This document shows positions 31,301 to 32,099 of a stretch of 32,131 nucleotides of DNA, in pieces. The notes beneath the pieces are model-generated. The model did no database searches. It saw nothing but the letters and a program-made list of their open reading frames with translations, and was not told the origin of the DNA. Source of the stretch: Ophiothrix spiculata. Lineage: Eukaryota; Echinodermata; Ophiuroidea; Amphilepidida; Ophiotrichidae. Position numbers and translations under genes: made by a program. The stretch's first letter is position 1; the number at the start of each line of letters is the position of its first letter. Location of the stretch: assembly GCA_000969725.1 (NCBI GenBank), contig JXSR01S011370.1. The stretch is one strand, 5' to 3'.

Positions 31301-32099
31301 AAAATACTCCTCCGTTTCACAGATTGTGTTTGCTAAAATGACGATTTCATAAGTAGCACTTTCACCAACAGCAAGAGTGAACATCTTGGAATGATCTTCG
31401 TAGTCCTCACCGCCAAGGGCTGTTCCATTTATTGGTGAAACAGCTACGGAAAATAGTGAAAAATACTTGATTGATGATTTTGCTTTATTTGTTTTTAAAT
31501 AATTTATGCAATAAGAATCTTGTCTAAGCTTGTACGAAATTTAGATAAGGTGTTAATGTTGAGTCAAGCAACATAATGATAATAATAATAACAATAAAGT
31601 GGCGCTTTCATTGCAATAAACCAAAAAAGGTCTCATTGCCCTTTACAAATGAAAACCTTACAGTACATTCACAACATACACAAAAATAATATAATTGATT
31701 GAACAAATGAGTTTTCACCAAAGACTTAACTGACTGAGGGAGGTGGCATGGTGAATGTTGACAGCAGCTGTGGAAAAGGCACGCTTGCCATATGATGTTG
31801 AAAACCTATAAATCACAAGCTGAAGTTTGGACATGAACATCTTGTCCAAATTAAATTTAGGATGATATATGATATGATTTATTGCGCTCCATCTTTTGTC
31901 CGAAAAGCTTGACCATGGCGACTAACGCTGGGTACAAATGTATTATAAAACAAAGTATTAATAAAATTAATGACGGATATATCTTAATACTTACAAACTG
32001 TATGATCGCAAAAGCCATCGTTTGTCAGTGTCACGTTGACAGTATCACCCTCACAAAGAGGGCCGATCTCAGTCACCTCAAAGTTAAACAATGGCGGCT
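1066..32099 (-). CDS. Partial multi-exon gene: 15 Calx-beta + 2 SRCR + 3 HYR extracellular modular protein
   Basis: This is the gene-level entry; the individual exons are listed separately. Thirty-seven minus-strand exons join without a frame break to about 2153 residues. All introns are phase 1 and all splice sites are GT-AG. The domain order is Calx-beta x15, group A SRCR x2, HYR x3. All three families are common in extracellular adhesion, matrix or recognition proteins, and the dense N-X-S/T sequons and paired cysteines fit a secreted or surface protein. No transmembrane segment, signal peptide, start or stop codon is seen, so the gene extends beyond both edges of the window. I do not recognise a named orthologue. 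The assignment to one gene rests on continuous order, strand and phase. It could be two adjacent genes, but no terminal exon, poly(A) signal or promoter is evident between the domain blocks. Confidence 0.8.
1844..2086 (-). CDS. HYR module 2, divergent
   Basis: 243 bp, phase 1-1. It encodes DNEPPEFDDVPSDTTLSL, then TATDNSGGAVTVVSNPDS, then GSGSTLVILTATDEYDNFA, then ESFNIIVVG. The ordering matches HYR, but F-P-I-G and D-x-A-G-N are degenerate, so it is the least typical of the three. The splice sites fit: acceptor TTTCAG, donor GTATGT. A longer plus-strand ORF over this interval is antisense. Confidence 0.83.
2437..2679 (-). CDS. HYR (hyalin repeat) module 1
   Basis: 243 bp, a single-exon HYR domain of about 81 residues, phase 1-1. 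It encodes DSVPPVITNIPGN, then ISWTLPDITGN, then ASHEPGFQFPIGHTRVTYDV, then VDEAGNTAYDHFNVTVTG. The F-P-I-G, V-T-Y and D-E-A-G-N motifs are typical. The two cysteines of many HYR domains (before the first proline and in the last strand) are absent. It directly follows the second SRCR exon in gene order. Confidence 0.92.
2824..3063 (-). CDS. SRCR domain 2, second exon
   Basis: 240 bp. It encodes QWGMVCSDGWDNNDARVVCR, QYGFEEGTISSSFGHHPNL, LSNVDCNGTEAVLAAC, HDGWGVHTC and DATGVVCTG. It has six cysteines as in SRCR 1 and the same length, so the two SRCR modules probably arose by tandem duplication of an exon pair. The acceptor is TTCTTAG and the donor GTAAGT. Confidence 0.94.
3064..3864. other. 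Intron between SRCR 2 exons, left part; no repeat recognised
   Basis: Most of this stretch of the SRCR 2a-2b intron shows nothing identifiable. Between 3643 and about 3850 a minus-strand frame of some 65 codons stays open (it includes CKSLKVVSAMASICQKIAFD). I do not recognise it, and it lacks an early start codon. It may be a transposon remnant. Confidence 0.4.
3865..4016. repeat. 152-bp near-perfect palindrome (hairpin)
   Basis: Positions 3865-3921 and 3960-4016 are exact inverted copies of 57 bp (outer end GATTTCTTGTTTTGCC). The centre, GGGTGCCCCCGCAGGGGGTGCCC, is itself almost palindromic. A third copy of 28 bp of the arm is found at 4244-4271. It lies in the intron between the two SRCR 2 exons. 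Confidence 0.9.
4033..4318. mobile_element. MITE-like element next to the palindrome
   Basis: It is bounded by inverted ATTCTTAGTCA (4033-4043) and TGACTAAGAAT (about 4308-4318). It contains inverted GTGCGTTCAG and CTGAACGCAC segments and the third copy of the 3865 palindrome arm at 4244-4271. It is non-autonomous, with no transposase. The limits are tentative. Confidence 0.5.
4397..4462 (-). CDS. SRCR domain 2, first exon
   Basis: 66 bp, phase 1-1. It encodes PPVRLVDGDTSYEGRVEVYY, then EG across the splice. The length and motif are the same as the first exon of SRCR 1. The acceptor is CTACAG and the donor GTAAAT. It is isolated between the palindromes at 3865-4318 and 4629-5430. Confidence 0.91.
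4629..5430. mobile_element. Large imperfect foldback (palindromic) element
   Basis: The symmetry centre is near 5030, where GGCTTGAGTGTCTCGAGCA (5002-5020) faces its inverse TGCTCGAGACACTCAAGCC. The arms extend outward through matching segments: AGGTTCCTTTCGTGAATATG near 4890 with its inverse near 5155, and TATACTAAATCTA..TAAAGACTTCC near 4730-4760 with its inverse near 5310-5340. A further degenerate copy of the inner end occurs near 4630-4715. No coding capacity is seen. Confidence 0.75.
5431..6280. other. Intron sequence without recognised content
   Basis: This is part of the long intron between SRCR 1 and SRCR 2. A 68-codon plus-strand frame at 5832-6038 has no recognisable motif and is probably chance. 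No RNA gene or tandem repeat was noticed. Confidence 0.4.
6281..6683. mobile_element. TTAA-flanked MITE, copy 1 of the 21608 family
   Basis: It starts TTAAGGTTTCTGGTCCACGC and ends ATGGACCTTAA. It is homologous over its length, in the same orientation, to 21608-22073. Shared landmarks are CGCTAGTTTCCGAGT, GTGCCGCAATACGCATGCGC, CACTTTTGCCACATTTCCC and GTGACCCCCAATTTTTATTT. The right terminal repeat is shortened compared with copy 2. Flanking TTAA suggests a piggyBac-type target, but no transposase is present. Confidence 0.75.
7011..7428 (-). repeat. Tandem array of SRCR exon 3' end with splice donor (5 copies)
   Basis: Units start at 7011, 7097, 7171, 7257 and 7343. The period is 86 bp, except 74 bp for the second unit, which has lost 12 bp (AGCGTCACTTGG). 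Each unit holds the last part of the SRCR 1 exon (ECTHDGWGVHSC..VVCSG) plus the GTAAGAC donor, or GTATAAG in the most distal copy. The rightmost copy is the exon itself. Few differences separate the units, which indicates recent expansion. Since 86 is not a multiple of three, distal donors shift the frame, and a TGA follows the first donor in frame. Confidence 0.92.
7346..7585 (-). CDS. SRCR domain 1, second exon
   Basis: 240 bp. It encodes EWGMVCTDSWDTNDAEVACR, QVGFTGGETSDAFGHD, LPILMSNLACTGDEDVL, then AECTHDGWGVHSC and DAAGVVCSG. Six cysteines (VC, AC, AC, EC, SC, VC) match a group A SRCR domain of about 100 residues. The last 83 bp of this exon and its GTAAG donor are repeated four more times in the following intron (7011-7342). 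Reading past the first donor meets a TGA within four codons (GKTS stop), so only the exon-proximal donor gives a full-length protein. Confidence 0.94.
7832..7897 (-). CDS. SRCR domain 1, first exon
   Basis: 66 bp, 22 codons, phase 1-1. It encodes the SRCR opening strand PPVRFTGGNNSYDGRVEVYF. The G-R-V-E-V motif is canonical. It continues in the 240-bp exon 7346-7585, giving VYFGDEWGMVC across the junction. Division over two exons is the known arrangement for group A SRCR domains. The acceptor is TTACAG and the donor GTATGT. Confidence 0.92.
8244..8779. mobile_element. TTAA-flanked MITE with ~22-bp terminal inverted repeats
   Basis: The left end TTAAAGGGACTGTCCTAGAT is matched by the inverse of the right end, ATCTAGGCTAGTCCCTTTAA. 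Its 536 bp hold only a 101-codon minus-strand frame without recognisable homology. It lies in the intron between Calx-beta module 15 and SRCR 1. Confidence 0.75.
8901..9128 (-). CDS. Calx-beta module 15, C-terminal half exon (B15), divergent
   Basis: 228 bp. It encodes SLETMDRTAVGGEDYEAR, VSMHNASYEIKTL, MWETTNEEFQLLLYDED and VDVTIFADTEC. The conserved third cysteine (usually xCE) is tryptophan (MWE), leaving an odd number of cysteines in the module. It is the most divergent copy and is joined directly to the first SRCR exon. The donor is GTGAGT. Confidence 0.88.
9378..9482 (-). CDS. Calx-beta module 15, N-terminal half exon (A15)
   Basis: 105 bp. It encodes EPALVNFEVSDVGPLCEGD, SVNVTLTNVGYCDHSV. 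Both cysteines are present. It is the last type A exon before the SRCR block. Confidence 0.9.
9483..10197. other. Intron B14 to A15, no feature recognised
   Basis: This 715-bp phase 1 intron on the minus strand joins Calx-beta module 14 to module 15. No inverted repeat, tandem repeat or RNA gene was noticed. Confidence 0.5.
10198..10434 (-). CDS. Calx-beta module 14, C-terminal half exon (B14)
   Basis: 237 bp. It encodes SVSTVSGSAIANDDFDAR, VAGQASDTYSIDILS, ECEHEEEYFELVLIDHNG and VNVTISPDTICG. The hallmark NGTAxxG is changed to SGSAIAN, so the usual glycine is lost. The acidic CEHEEEYFE segment is strong. Confidence 0.9.
10690..11020. repeat. Long pyrimidine-rich tract (purine-rich on gene strand)
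   Basis: Plus strand is dominated by TTTCTTTC and CCTTCC-type sequence inside the A14-B14 intron. Plus-strand frames of 62 and 79 codons here encode runs of F, S, L and P and are compositional artefacts. Such a tract could form triplex DNA, which is inference. Confidence 0.75.
11046..11150 (-). CDS. Calx-beta module 14, N-terminal half exon (A14)
   Basis: 105 bp. It encodes EPALFNFETDEIGPLCEED, STDVTLMNLGYCERTI. The CEGD loop is CEED, and no sequon remains in this half. The donor is GTATGT. The intron that follows in gene direction is strongly purine-rich. Confidence 0.87.
11151..11638. other. Intron B13 to A14, no feature recognised
   Basis: This 488-bp minus-strand phase 1 intron joins Calx-beta modules 13 and 14. 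Nothing beyond splice sites was identified. Confidence 0.5.
11639..11875 (-). CDS. Calx-beta module 13, C-terminal half exon (B13)
   Basis: 237 bp. It encodes SVSLMNGMATSGDDFEDR, LTTGERAIYEIQTLT, NCEMSLEDFQLVLLDDGG and MRVTISPDTSCG. It is most like B12 (FTLTTGE and PDTSCG endings). The acceptor is ATATAG and the donor GTAAG. Confidence 0.91.
12139..12289 (-). repeat. Probable tRNA-derived SINE
   Basis: On the minus strand, starting at 12289, the sequence reads GGCGCGTGTGACCTAGCGAA, then a B-box-like GAGTTCGAAACCCGC, then a segment GGACAAATCACTTTATC followed by CACATGCC, and CAACCCAAACGTATTGGGG. The head resembles a decayed tRNA (A box and B box spacing), and the body resembles central segments of SINEs known from marine deuterostomes. 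It may extend to about 12020. It lies in the A13-B13 intron. Confidence 0.6.
12848..12893. repeat. Imperfect GT/GGGTGT simple repeat
   Basis: The plus strand is GTGTGTGTGTGGTGTGGGGG followed by similar G/T sequence. It is microsatellite-like and lies in the A13-B13 intron. Confidence 0.8.
13168..13272 (-). CDS. Calx-beta module 13, N-terminal half exon (A13)
   Basis: 105 bp. It encodes EPPLVNFVVDEIGPLCEGD, AINVTLRNDGHCNHTI. It has two sequons and both cysteines. The 705-bp foldback element at 13302-14006 begins 29 bp upstream of its acceptor. Confidence 0.9.
13302..14006. mobile_element. 705-bp TTAA-flanked foldback transposon
   Basis: The ends are TTAAGGGAGGTCGGAGCC and its inverse GGCTCCGACCTCCCTTAA. 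The arms, about 345 bp each, are imperfect inverted copies meeting near 13654, where ATCATGAT sits between A- and T-runs. No transposase frame is present. It lies 29 bp from the acceptor of exon A13. Confidence 0.85.
14060..14589 (-). repeat. 54-bp minisatellite, about 10 copies
   Basis: The unit begins near AACGCGAATATTCCATACTC and recurs every 54 bp exactly (GCGAA at 14082, 14136, 14190 and so on to 14460, 14514; GCTAA at 14568). Copies differ at few sites. Because 54 is 18 codons, at least two minus-strand frames stay open across the array, one repeating YIPCAVIAPEYGIFAFTL. It lies in the intron between modules 12 and 13. I see no splice sites that would include it, and treat it as intronic. 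Confidence 0.93.
14961..15188 (-). CDS. Calx-beta module 12, C-terminal half exon (B12)
   Basis: 228 bp. It encodes SVMTRNGMALGGDDFEDR, LTTGESATYEINTL, DDCETVLEDFELFLVNETG and ALVTISPDTSCG. The hallmark NGTA is NGMA, as in B13. The loop between the last strands is about three residues shorter than usual. Confidence 0.91.
15189..15853. other. Intron A12 to B12, no feature recognised
   Basis: This 665-bp intron divides Calx-beta module 12. A plus-strand frame of 82 codons at 15265-15513 has no recognisable motif. No repeat was identified. Confidence 0.45.
15854..15958 (-). CDS. Calx-beta module 12, N-terminal half exon (A12)
   Basis: 105 bp. It encodes EPPLVSFEEEEVGPLCEGD, TGSITLTNNGYCNHTV. 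Four consecutive glutamates replace the usual RVTE or EVSD strand. Both cysteines are conserved. The acceptor is TTTTTAG and the donor GTAAG. Confidence 0.88.
16111..16146. repeat. Short hairpin in the B11-A12 intron
   Basis: GGCACACGAC and GTCGTGTGTGC form a near-perfect 10-bp stem around a 15-base loop. Its role is unknown; it may be a fragment of a larger inverted-repeat element. The rest of this 1.4-kb intron up to about 16980 shows nothing recognised. Confidence 0.5.
16988..17285. repeat. Repeat rich in GCGACAAA/GCAAA words, possible MITE
   Basis: GTAGTTTTGCAGCTTTGTTG near 16989 faces CGACAAAACTGCAAAACTAC near 17180 in inverted orientation. Between 17160 and 17250 the words GCGACAAA, CTGCAAA and CTACAAA recur. 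The element limits are uncertain. Confidence 0.45.
17332..17592 (-). CDS. Calx-beta module 11, C-terminal half exon (B11), enlarged
   Basis: 261 bp, the longest type B exon. It encodes VTTMDGTAVSGEDFEAR, LKYQESAIYEVVTYA, ICELEQEYFSLILR and LYVMISSDTVCG. After EYFSLIL there are about eight extra residues compared with sister exons, giving a His-rich loop (LMFEHDHGPHLF) before NEAENNT. The phase is unaffected. Confidence 0.9.
17593..18021. other. Intron A11 to B11, no feature recognised
   Basis: 429 bp, phase 1, dividing Calx-beta module 11. Nothing beyond splice sites was noticed. Confidence 0.5.
18022..18126 (-). CDS. Calx-beta module 11, N-terminal half exon (A11)
   Basis: 105 bp. It encodes (Q)TPILNFMVTDVGPLCEGD, AINVTFVNNAYCNQTL. 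It begins with TPIL in place of EPPL. Both cysteines and two sequons are present. The acceptor is TTTCAG and the donor GTAAG. Confidence 0.88.
18127..18649. other. Intron B10 to A11, no feature recognised
   Basis: 523 bp, phase 1, joining Calx-beta modules 10 and 11. No repeat or RNA gene was noticed. Confidence 0.5.
18650..18883 (-). CDS. Calx-beta module 10, C-terminal half exon (B10)
   Basis: 234 bp. It encodes VVSTINATAFSGEDFEER, STGESAVYDFQTY, DICEHEEYFEIALYNQDG and VNVAISPDSIC. The exon ends TGTC|GTAAG, so the codon after the last cysteine is completed by A11 to glutamine. The segment before the cysteine is acidic (YDDDIC), unlike the AN or TN of most sister modules. Confidence 0.91.
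18884..19180 (-). other. Stop-free 3n intron within Calx-beta module 10
   Basis: The 297-bp intron between A10 and B10 has a GTAAG donor and a TGTACAG acceptor, but is exactly 99 codons long. It contains no stop in the frame of its flanking exons, so A10, intron and B10 form one open frame from 19337 to 18606. If retained it would add 99 residues that include a hydrophobic stretch (NALFALLFISFYTGSMF). Splicing is still expected, because all 14 other A-B pairs are interrupted at the same place. Confidence 0.7.
19181..19285 (-). CDS. Calx-beta module 10, N-terminal half exon (A10)
   Basis: 105 bp. It encodes EPLLINFRVTEIGPLCQGD, SSNVTLVNDGYCDRTV. The conserved glutamate of CEGD is glutamine (CQGD), the only such change in the array. 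It is followed by a 297-bp intron that contains no stop codon in the reading frame. Confidence 0.91.
19606..19839 (-). CDS. Calx-beta module 9, C-terminal half exon (B9)
   Basis: 234 bp. It encodes VVSTIDGTATSVDDYED, STGETTTYEIQIL, ELCEGDEFFEIALYNETG and VNVTVWNDSACG. The final strand is altered (VWNDSACG in place of ISTDSVCG). It groups with B2, B7, B8 and B10. Confidence 0.91.
19840..21337. other. Intron A9 to B9 with a direct repeat
   Basis: 1498 bp. A similar segment occurs at about 20188-20230 and again near 20548-20575 (CGAATCAACAACGATGCATC and CGAATCAACAACGGTACGCG, each followed by CGTCTG within a few bases). GAGTTGTT lies before the first copy and after the second. This is probably the remains of a mobile element. 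The rest is unremarkable. Confidence 0.45.
21338..21442 (-). CDS. Calx-beta module 9, N-terminal half exon (A9)
   Basis: 105 bp. It encodes EPPLINFRVTETGLLCEGE, SRNITLVNDGYCIHTV. The IGPLC loop is TGLLC here, so the proline is lost. It has one N-I-T sequon and both cysteines. About 1.5 kb of intron separates it from B9. Confidence 0.89.
21608..22073. mobile_element. TTAA-flanked MITE, copy 2 (intact ends)
   Basis: The ends TTAAGGTGTTTGATCCA and TGGACCAAACACCTTAA are inverted repeats of 17 bp with one mismatch. The body is homologous to 6281-6683 and carries an extra GTGACCCCCAATTTTTATTT segment near 21757. No transposase is present. It lies between exons A9 and B8. Confidence 0.82.
22198..22431 (-). 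CDS. Calx-beta module 8, C-terminal half exon (B8)
   Basis: 234 bp. It encodes VVSTVDGTATSVDDFED, STGESAIYEIQTLA, LCEDDEHFEIALYNETG and VNVTVSTDSVCG. The glycine of the G-D-D-F motif is valine (SVDDF), as in B9. In genomic DNA the frame stays open past both splice sites; the exon limits are set by the AACAG acceptor, the GTAAG donor and conservation with other modules. Confidence 0.92.
22777..22881 (-). CDS. Calx-beta module 8, N-terminal half exon (A8)
   Basis: 105 bp. It encodes EPLLINFRVTEIGPLCEGD, SSNVTLVNDGYCDRTV. It is nearly identical to A10, including the DRTV end that removes the second sequon. The acceptor is TTCCAG. Confidence 0.91.
23143..23376 (-). CDS. Calx-beta module 7, C-terminal half exon (B7)
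   Basis: 234 bp. It encodes VVSTVDATATSGDDFDD, STGESATYEVQIL, ELCEDDEYFEIALYNETG and VNVTISTDFVCG. It shares TDFVCG and upstream intron bases (TTATTCTT..AACAG) with B2. The donor is GTGAGT. Confidence 0.92.
23533..23963. mobile_element. MITE with CATATGTGACCCGTC terminal inverted repeats
   Basis: The left end CATATGTGACCCGTC (23533-23547) is exactly inverted at the right end, GACGGGTCACATATG (23949-23963). The length is 431 bp, non-coding. It lies in the A7-B7 intron and accounts for most of that intron's size. A target duplication could not be resolved. Confidence 0.8.
24087..24191 (-). CDS. Calx-beta module 7, N-terminal half exon (A7)
   Basis: 105 bp. It encodes EPPLVNFRVTELGPLCEGD, SRNVTLVNDGYCNHTV. 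It has two sequons and both cysteines. It is close to A2 and to A9. The acceptor TTTCAG and donor GTAAG are clear. Confidence 0.91.
24339..24575 (-). CDS. Calx-beta module 6, C-terminal half exon (B6)
   Basis: 237 bp. It encodes VVSPINGTALGDEDFED, LSVGESATYEVVILA, ICETEEEYFELGLYNQTG and VHVTISPDTLCG. It is the closest relative of B1, differing by one extra glutamate codon and scattered substitutions. It is separated from A7 by only 147 bp, matching the short B1-A2 intron. Confidence 0.92.
24646..25080. mobile_element. MITE with AATAGAAAC subrepeats
   Basis: AGGCTGTTTCTATTAA at 24646 and TTAATAGAAACACGCT at the right end form inverted termini. The word AATAGAAAC also occurs internally, near 24708, 24818 and 25003. 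An internal hairpin TAGCGGCTAAAGTTTAGCCGCTA lies near 24750. It fills most of the A6-B6 intron, 51 bp from exon A6. Confidence 0.7.
25132..25236 (-). CDS. Calx-beta module 6, N-terminal half exon (A6)
   Basis: 105 bp. It encodes EPPLVNFRVTEIGPLCEGE, TVNVTLTNDGFCDHTI. It shares TVNVTLTNDGFCDHT with A1, and the intron just past the donor is also similar. It is therefore part of the block duplication of modules 1-2 and 6-7. Confidence 0.9.
25792..26028 (-). CDS. Calx-beta module 5, C-terminal half exon (B5)
   Basis: 237 bp. It encodes VVSPINGTALSGEDFED, LAYGESATYEITTFA, NCETEDEYFEIGIFNETG and NVTIYADTACG. It has an additional cysteine in GAVCDLGV, where other modules read SILDQN. Together with A5 this module therefore has five cysteines. 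The donor is GTGAGT. A plus-strand ORF over this interval is its antisense shadow. Confidence 0.9.
26029..26809. other. Intron A5 to B5, left part, no feature recognised
   Basis: About 780 bp of AT-rich sequence next to the hAT-like element in the same intron. A plus-strand frame at 26110-26361 lacks recognisable motifs. Confidence 0.45.
26818..27159. mobile_element. hAT-like MITE with 8-bp target duplication
   Basis: The 342-bp element begins CCCGGGGGGCACTCA and ends TTGAGTGCCCCCCCGGG, which are inverted repeats differing by one G/C in the run. It is flanked on both sides by ATGTTGCC (26810-26817 and 27160-27167), an 8-bp direct repeat typical of hAT-type insertion. No transposase is encoded. 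A degenerate relative lies at about 535-983. Confidence 0.85.
27216..27320 (-). CDS. Calx-beta module 5, N-terminal half exon (A5)
   Basis: 105 bp. It encodes DPPIFNFRITDIGPICEGE, TRNVTVVSDAYCNKTI. The initial glutamate is aspartate, and the acidic loop is CEGE. Two sequons (NVT, NKT) are present. It lies 48 bp downstream (in gene direction) of the right target duplication of the hAT-like element at 26818-27159 as read on the plus strand. Confidence 0.9.
27321..27897. other. Intron B4 to A5, no feature recognised
   Basis: 577 bp, phase 1, joining Calx-beta modules 4 and 5. Nothing beyond splice sites was noticed. Confidence 0.5.
27898..28134 (-). CDS. Calx-beta module 4, C-terminal half exon (B4)
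   Basis: 237 bp. It encodes SISTLNGTAFSDEDFEL, then NIPGEESVTYEIRTIG, LCEMEAEDFQVVVYDSNG and VTVTISPDHICG. The second strand contains an unusual PGEESVTYE in place of TGESATYE. The two cysteines are conserved. Confidence 0.9.
28135..28579. other. Intron A4 to B4, no feature recognised
   Basis: 445 bp, phase 1, dividing Calx-beta module 4. Nothing beyond splice sites was noticed. Confidence 0.5.
28580..28684 (-). CDS. Calx-beta module 4, N-terminal half exon (A4)
   Basis: 105 bp. It encodes EPAIVNFRVSEIGGLCEGD, SFNVTLANDGYCSTTV. Both cysteines and the CEGD motif are present. The usual N-H-T before the exon end is S-T-T, so that sequon is lost. The acceptor is CTGTAG and the donor GTAAG. Confidence 0.9.
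28914..29150 (-). CDS. Calx-beta module 3, C-terminal half exon (B3)
   Basis: 237 bp. It encodes SMLNGTAVGEVDFEEV, then a divergent second strand IPFGEVKIIEIISL, then MMCESEAEDFMFVLHDENG and NITISPDTVCG. The G-x-D-F motif is kept as GEVDF. It belongs to the more divergent modules outside the 7-10 subgroup. The acceptor is TTGCAG and the donor GTAAG. Confidence 0.88.
29151..29496. other. Intron A3 to B3, no feature recognised
   Basis: 346 bp, phase 1, dividing Calx-beta module 3. Nothing beyond splice sites was noticed. Confidence 0.5.
29497..29595 (-). CDS. Calx-beta module 3, N-terminal half exon (A3), shortened
   Basis: 99 bp, the only type A exon that is not 105 bp. It encodes KLINFVIDEISLCEDS, SVNVSLSNTGYCDQTV. 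Two residues of the usual IGPLCEGD loop are missing, so the segment reads ISLCEDSS, but both cysteines remain. The phase is conserved (1-1). The splice sites are clear: acceptor TTGACAG, donor GTAAGT. Confidence 0.85.
29772..30005 (-). CDS. Calx-beta module 2, C-terminal half exon (B2)
   Basis: 234 bp. It encodes VSTVNGTAFSGDDFEEK, STGESATYEIQTL, ELCEDYEYFEIALYNETG and VNVTISTDFVCG. The TDFVCG ending is shared only with B7, which supports a common recent origin. Two cysteines and several sequons (NGT, NET, NGT, NVT) are present. The donor is GTAAG and the acceptor CAACAG. Confidence 0.92.
30145..30545. mobile_element. TA-flanked MITE with CACTGTAAA ends
   Basis: TACACTGTAAA (30145) and TTTACAGTGTA (to 30545) are exact inverted termini, and the outermost TA could be the target duplication of a Tc1/mariner-type element. 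Inside, GTTTAGAAAGTATGGACAA is present twice (near 30161 and 30319), each time followed about 30 bp later by CCTAAGCATGT. Non-coding. It lies in the A2-B2 intron. Confidence 0.72.
30970..31074 (-). CDS. Calx-beta module 2, N-terminal half exon (A2)
   Basis: 105 bp. It encodes EPPLVNFRVTEIGPVCEGG, SINVTLVNDGFCNHTV. Only 135 bp of intron separates it from B1, the shortest intron in the window. The aspartate of the usual CEGD motif is glycine here (CEGG). It is nearly identical to A7 (24087-24191). Confidence 0.9.
31210..31443 (-). CDS. Calx-beta module 1, C-terminal half exon (B1)
   Basis: 234 bp, 78 codons. It carries the Calx-beta hallmarks in order: SPINGTALGGEDY (the G-T-A-x-x-G-x-D-Y motif), VGESATYEI, ICETEEYFELGL and HVTISSDNLCG. 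It is closest to B6 (24339-24575), sharing LYNQTGGLLDQNTNST, but is one codon shorter in the acidic ETEEYF stretch. Two cysteines and three sequons (NGT, NQT, NST) are visible. Confidence 0.9.
31580..31960 (-). repeat. Possible 3' end of a non-LTR retroelement
   Basis: On the minus strand the segment ends AAAGCGCCACTTTATTG followed by a short TTA/ATT microsatellite. This resembles the AAAGCGC..(ATT)n tails of L2/CR1-type LINEs and derived SINEs. The body includes a segment around 31740-31800 (AGGTGGCATGGTGAATGTTG on the plus strand) that looks repeat-derived. The call is weak. Confidence 0.35.
31995..32099 (-). CDS. Calx-beta module 1, N-terminal half exon (A1)
   Basis: 105 bp, phase 1 at both ends. 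It encodes the first beta strands of a Calx-beta fold, PPLFNFEVTEIGPLCEGD, then TVNVTL and GFCDHTV. Both conserved cysteines of this half (in PLCEGD and in GFC) are present, with one N-V-T sequon. The acceptor is TTCAG and the donor GTAAG. It is the most 5' exon visible; the upstream exon lies beyond the right edge. It is almost identical to A6 (25132-25236), including flanking intron bases. Confidence 0.87.
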
